The notes under the pieces: model-generated
Database searches by the model: none
Told to the model about the DNA's origin: nothing
What the model saw: the letters and a program-made list of their open reading frames with translations, nothing else
Translations under genes and position numbers: made by a program
Part shown: positions 30,684 through 33,111 of the stretch, one piece after another
How positions within the stretch are numbered: position 1 is the first letter of the stretch
Layout: each line of letters opens with the position of its first letter
Source of the DNA: Amycolatopsis antarctica
GTDB lineage: Bacteria > Actinomycetota > Actinomycetes > Mycobacteriales > Pseudonocardiaceae
Length of the DNA: 33,111 bases
Direction of reading: 5' to 3'
Assembly: GCF_002262875.1 (NCBI RefSeq)
Contig: NZ_NKYE01000026.1
Span: forward strand, 1 to 33,111

Positions 30684-32456
30684 GTGCAGTTCAATCCGTG
30701 GGCGCTGGCCGCCGTCGTGCTTGTCGCGGCGGTCACCTTCTCGCTGGGCTACCGCTCCTCGCGGTTCGCGACCAGTACCCACGACTTCCTCGTCGCCCGC
30801 CGCACGGTGCGTTCCCGCCGCAATGCCGCGGCCATCTCCGGCGAGTACCTCTCCGCGGCCTCCTTCCTCGGAATCGCCGGCATCGTGCTGTCCGAGGGCG
30901 CGGACGCGCTCTGGTACCCGATCGGCTTCACCGCGGGCTACCTGGCGTTGATGCTGTTCGTCGCGGCGCCGCTGCGGCGCTCCGGCGCGTACACGCTGCC
31001 GGACTTCGTCGAGGCGCGACTGGGATCGGTGCCGCTGCGCCGGTTCGCGACGGCGTTCGTCGTGTTCATCGGCATGATCTATCTGGTACCGCAGCTCCAG
31101 GGCGCCGGCCTCGCCCTGTCCATGATCACCAAAACACCGGTGTGGGTGGGCGCCGTGCTGGTGATGGTCGTGGTGACGATCAACGTCATCCTCGGTGGCA
31201 TGCGGGCGATCACCGTCCTCCAGGCGTTCCAGTACTGGCTCAAGCTGTTCACCATCGCCGCGCCCGCGTTCGTGCTGTGCGCGGTGTTCCTCACCTCCGG
31301 CTCCGGCGGGGGCGCGCTCGGCTCGCCCGCGCCGCCGCAGTTCGACGAGCGCACCACTGTCTCGGTGCGGACCGGCGTCGCCTTACAGGTGGAGTCGCCC
31401 ACCCTGGTCGAGGTGCGCGACAAGGCCGGAGCGAGCGAGACCGAGGTCTGGGGCCCGGAGACCGAGCACCGGGCCGCGGAGGGCAGCACGCTCACCTTCG
31501 AGGCGGGTTCCCGGGTGCCGGTGGTGACCGGTGGCGCGACGGACAACGAGAGCTGGGTGCGTCCCGGCTCCAGCGGCCTCGAGGGCCTGCTGAAGACGTA
31601 CTCGCTGATCTTCGCGACCTTCCTCGGCACGATGGGCCTGCCGCACGTGCTGGTCCGCTTTTACACCAACCCGGACGGCAAGGCGGCCCGCCGCACGACC
31701 GTGCACGTCCTGCTGCTGCTCGGCCTGTTCTACCTGTTCCCGGTGATTCTCGGGGCCCTGTCCCGGATCTTCGTGCCGCAGTTGCTGGTGACCGGTGAGA
31801 CGGATGCCGCGGTGCTGTTGCTGCCGATGGCGATGGTGCCCGGCGTCTGGGGGCAGATCCTCGGTGCCGTCATCGCGGCCGGTGCGTTCGCGGCGTTCCT
31901 CTCCACGTCCTCGGGCCTGCTGGTGAGTGTCGCCGGGGTGTTGTCGACGGACGTGCTTCCCGGCCGGGTGCGGGATTTCCGGCTCGCCGCGGTGATCGTC
32001 GCGATCGTGCCGATGGTGCTCGCGGTGACGGTGAAGTCGGGCGGCCTCTCGCTGAGCGTCGGCATGTCGTTCGCGCTCGCCGCGTCCACGTTCTCCCCGT
32101 TGCTGGTGCTCGGCATCTGGTGGCGCAAGCTCACCTGGGCGGGGGCGATGGCCGGCATGAGCGTCGGCGGTGGCCTGGTGCTCATCGCGCTCGTCTTCAA
32201 CGTCACGGTCGCGGCCGGTGGTGGCATCGCGCCCTGGTGGACGCTGCAGCCCGCACTGTTCACGGTGACCGCCGCGTTCGCCACCACGGTCCTGGTCAGC
32301 CTGGCGACCCGGCATCGCATTCCCGACGATGTGAACCGGGTGATGCTGCGGCTGCACGCCCCGGACCGTCTCGGGTTCATGCGGGACCGGGCGGTGGCGC
32401 GATTCGGCCAGGCCGAGGAGCGGGTCCGGATGGCACGAGGCCGCCACCGGAAGTGA
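30684..32456 (+). CDS. SSS-family sodium:solute symporter (acetate/pyruvate type)
   Basis: A 590-residue cation:carboxylate symporter of the ActP/MctC-like branch, with about 13 membrane helices. Signatures include 'DFLVARRTVRSRRNAAAISGEYLSAASFLGIAG', 'GAYTLPDFVEARLG', 'VPQLQGAGLAL', 'GGMRAITVLQAFQYWLKL', 'GTMGLPHVLVRFYTNPDGKAAR' and 'AAFLSTSSGLLVS'. An extra hydrophilic loop of about 94 residues (~205-298) lies between helices 6 and 7. The GTG at 30684 has GAGG 9 nt upstream. It closes the operon with the LytS/LytTR pair and the DUF485-like gene, which suggests regulated uptake of acetate, pyruvate or a related acid. The exact substrate is not readable from sequence. Confidence 0.9.
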   Translation: MQFNPWALAAVVLVAAVTFSLGYRSSRFATSTHDFLVARRTVRSRRNAAAISGEYLSAASFLGIAGIVLSEGADALWYPIGFTAGYLALMLFVAAPLRRSGAYTLPDFVEARLGSVPLRRFATAFVVFIGMIYLVPQLQGAGLALSMITKTPVWVGAVLVMVVVTINVILGGMRAITVLQAFQYWLKLFTIAAPAFVLCAVFLTSGSGGGALGSPAPPQFDERTTVSVRTGVALQVESPTLVEVRDKAGASETEVWGPETEHRAAEGSTLTFEAGSRVPVVTGGATDNESWVRPGSSGLEGLLKTYSLIFATFLGTMGLPHVLVRFYTNPDGKAARRTTVHVLLLLGLFYLFPVILGALSRIFVPQLLVTGETDAAVLLLPMAMVPGVWGQILGAVIAAGAFAAFLSTSSGLLVSVAGVLSTDVLPGRVRDFRLAAVIVAIVPMVLAVTVKSGGLSLSVGMSFALAASTFSPLLVLGIWWRKLTWAGAMAGMSVGGGLVLIALVFNVTVAAGGGIAPWWTLQPALFTVTAAFATTVLVSLATRHRIPDDVNRVMLRLHAPDRLGFMRDRAVARFGQAEERVRMARGRHRK

Positions 32457-32583
32457 TCGACGTTACATGCGGGTGGGCGGCGGGCACGGCCGGATGGGCG
32501 ACCCGATCGAGCGCCCCCAGCTTCCCGGCCGGTGTCTGAATTTTCCACCGTTCGGTCGGCGACCTCTGGGAATACCGGCACCT

Positions 32584-32596
32584 TGCGTTAAACGCA
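32584..32596. promoter_or_regulatory. palindrome TGCGTT-a-AACGCA
   Basis: A perfect 6-bp inverted repeat around one base, in the upstream part of the gap before the DUF485 gene. Its form fits a dimeric repressor or activator site; the factor is unknown. Confidence 0.45.
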
Positions 32597-32698
32597 TCAC
32601 TCAGTTGGGTGCTCTCGGAGCCGGGGTGCTGAGGAGCATGATCAGCCGTGATGTCGGATCGAACAGACAAGGACGCGACTAGTCAACAGTAAGTCACC

Positions 32699-32866
32699 CA
32701 GGGGACTGGAAGGTTTCCCTGATCGGGGGCTTACGTGGCAGTAGAGGAACTCCTACGGTGCGTGACCTGCCCGTACGCAAAGTACGGATCCGTGTCGTGC
32801 CGGTGACCGGCCGACCCTCGAGCAGGAAGTACCTGAGGAGCGAAGGCAAGTGGGCACGACGGCACC
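32699..32866 (+). ncRNA. candidate structured mRNA leader
   Basis: Stem-loops in order: CAGGGGA/TTCCCTG (32699-32721), GGCAG/CTGCC (32737-32741 with 32767-32771), CCGTAC/GTACGG (32771-32787), and GTCG-t-GCCGG-TGA-CCGGC-CGAC (32794-32815). A CAGG/CCTG hairpin lies near 32823-32834. GTCGTGCC (32794-32801) can pair alternatively with GGCACGAC (32853-32860). Two mutually exclusive folds are what attenuators and riboswitches need. It matches no Rfam class I can confirm by eye. Confidence 0.4.
32735..32806 (+). CDS. candidate 23-residue Cys-rich leader peptide
   Basis: GTG at 32735 has GGGGG 5 nt upstream, and the TGA is at 32804-32806. The peptide begins MAVEELLRC and has C9-x2-C12 ('CVTC') and C22. 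The stop codon is exactly the 3-nt loop of a 9-bp hairpin. No homology claim is made. Confidence 0.4.
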   Translation: MAVEELLRCVTCPYAKYGSVSCR

Positions 32867-32900
32867 TACATCGCGCTGGCATGTGCGGGGAGGTCTACAA

Positions 32901-33111
32901 ATGAGCAGCACCGAGGACCGGGGCGCTTCCGAACCGGAGAGCTGGAACGAGTGGGAGCGGGTGCAGAGCGAACCCGATTTCACCGAGTTGAAGCGGCGCC
33001 TGCGGGTGTTCGTGTTCCCGATGACGGGTTTGTTTTTGGTTTGGTATTTGTTGTATGTGTTGTTGGCGGATTATGCGCATGGGTTTATGTCGACGAAGGT
33101 TGTGGGGAATA
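32901..33111 (+). CDS. DUF485 (YjcH-like) membrane protein, N-terminal part; continues beyond window
   Basis: The frame is open to the window end (about 70 residues visible). 'DFTELKRRLRVFVFPMTGLFLVWYLLYVLLADYAHGFMSTKVVGN' is the DUF485 signature: the first membrane helix, a short loop with 'H-x-F-M', then the second helix outside the window. In bacteria DUF485 proteins are encoded just before ActP-type acetate symporters, so a second symporter is expected next. The ATG at 32901 has GGGGAGG 7 nt upstream. An in-frame GTG at 32850 with GAGGAG upstream is an alternative. From about 33019 the codons switch from GC-ending to exclusively G- or T-ending. Confidence 0.9.
   Translation, partial: MSSTEDRGASEPESWNEWERVQSEPDFTELKRRLRVFVFPMTGLFLVWYLLYVLLADYAHGFMSTKVVGN

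Larger units (their letters stand above)
32457..32900 (+). other. 444-nt intergenic region with structured leader before the DUF485 gene
   Basis: The region holds a palindrome (32584-32596) and a run of stem-loops from about 32699 to 32866. It also holds a candidate leader peptide (32735-32806) and the ribosome site GGGGAGG (32887-32893) of the DUF485 gene. No longer gene fits. It probably includes the promoter and a long 5' untranslated region. Confidence 0.55.

Noticed and set aside
32771..32815. ACGCAAAG octamer resembling the c-di-GMP-I riboswitch core
   Set aside because: The required partner segment (CACGCA…GGGCAAACC-like) and the tetraloop receptor are absent, and the octamer is explained by a simple hairpin loop.
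1..33111. CRISPR arrays, rRNA genes, prophage and secondary-metabolite megasynthases
   Set aside because: I saw no regularly spaced direct repeats, no rRNA motifs, no phage structural genes and no PKS/NRPS domains.

Overview
The window is high-GC DNA with GC-ending codons, frequent GTG starts, tightly overlapping genes and actinobacterial families: XRE-DUF5753 with DUF397, a DUF574-type methyltransferase, EspC/WXG100-like type VII secretion substrates, and an ECF sigma factor fused to a zinc-finger anti-sigma-like region. This points to an actinomycete, most likely Pseudonocardiaceae (Amycolatopsis/Saccharopolyspora-like). The family assignment is an inference. Coding density is high and most genes look chromosomal and vertically inherited. 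The only mobile-element trace is the tail of an IS3-family transposase at the left edge.

Layout. 1-5600: transposase tail, an XRE regulator with its DUF397 partner (carrying an internal 60-bp duplication), two membrane proteins, a SAM methyltransferase, a MerR regulator, and an unlisted 26-residue membrane peptide. 5700-13520 (minus strand): a five-gene run with 4-nt overlaps or short gaps. In transcription order it encodes a Pro/Gln-rich membrane-anchored protein, a methyltransferase/kinase-like/methyltransferase fusion, a GT4 glycosyltransferase, a coiled-coil protein, and a CgeB-like two-domain glycosyltransferase. The mix resembles surface-polysaccharide systems in which a methyltransferase-kinase caps the glycan and a coiled coil measures its length. 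A paralogue of the membrane-anchored protein lies just upstream (13661-15286), followed by divergent msrA. 16108-18164: a small zinc/membrane protein with an SD-presenting hairpin, divergent from a three-gene type VII secretion substrate cassette. 18210-18750: a YefM-YoeB toxin-antitoxin pair with a palindromic operator. 18790-22549: DUF574 methyltransferase, YqeB-like protein, YiaA/B-like protein behind a 20-bp palindrome, and a large polytopic membrane protein whose C-terminal domain resembles one in the GT4 enzyme.

22550-23082 holds no gene but has strong palindromes. A tRNA-Gly(GCC) gene and its terminator follow on the minus strand. 23342-26554: ECF sigma/anti-sigma-like fusion, a small membrane protein and an Nei/Fpg DNA glycosylase, then a nested inverted repeat. 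26803-33111: a LytS-type histidine kinase, an S49 peptidase, a LytTR response regulator, a DUF485-like membrane protein, an SSS-family (acetate/pyruvate type) symporter, and, after a 444-nt structured gap with a candidate Cys-rich leader peptide, the start of a canonical DUF485 (YjcH) gene. By analogy with BtsSR-BtsT, YpdAB-YhjX and ActP-YjcH, this end probably senses and imports small carboxylates. The strongest leads are the methyltransferase-kinase/coiled-coil glycan operon, the structured leader before the DUF485 gene, and the abrupt switch to G/T-ending codons inside that gene.
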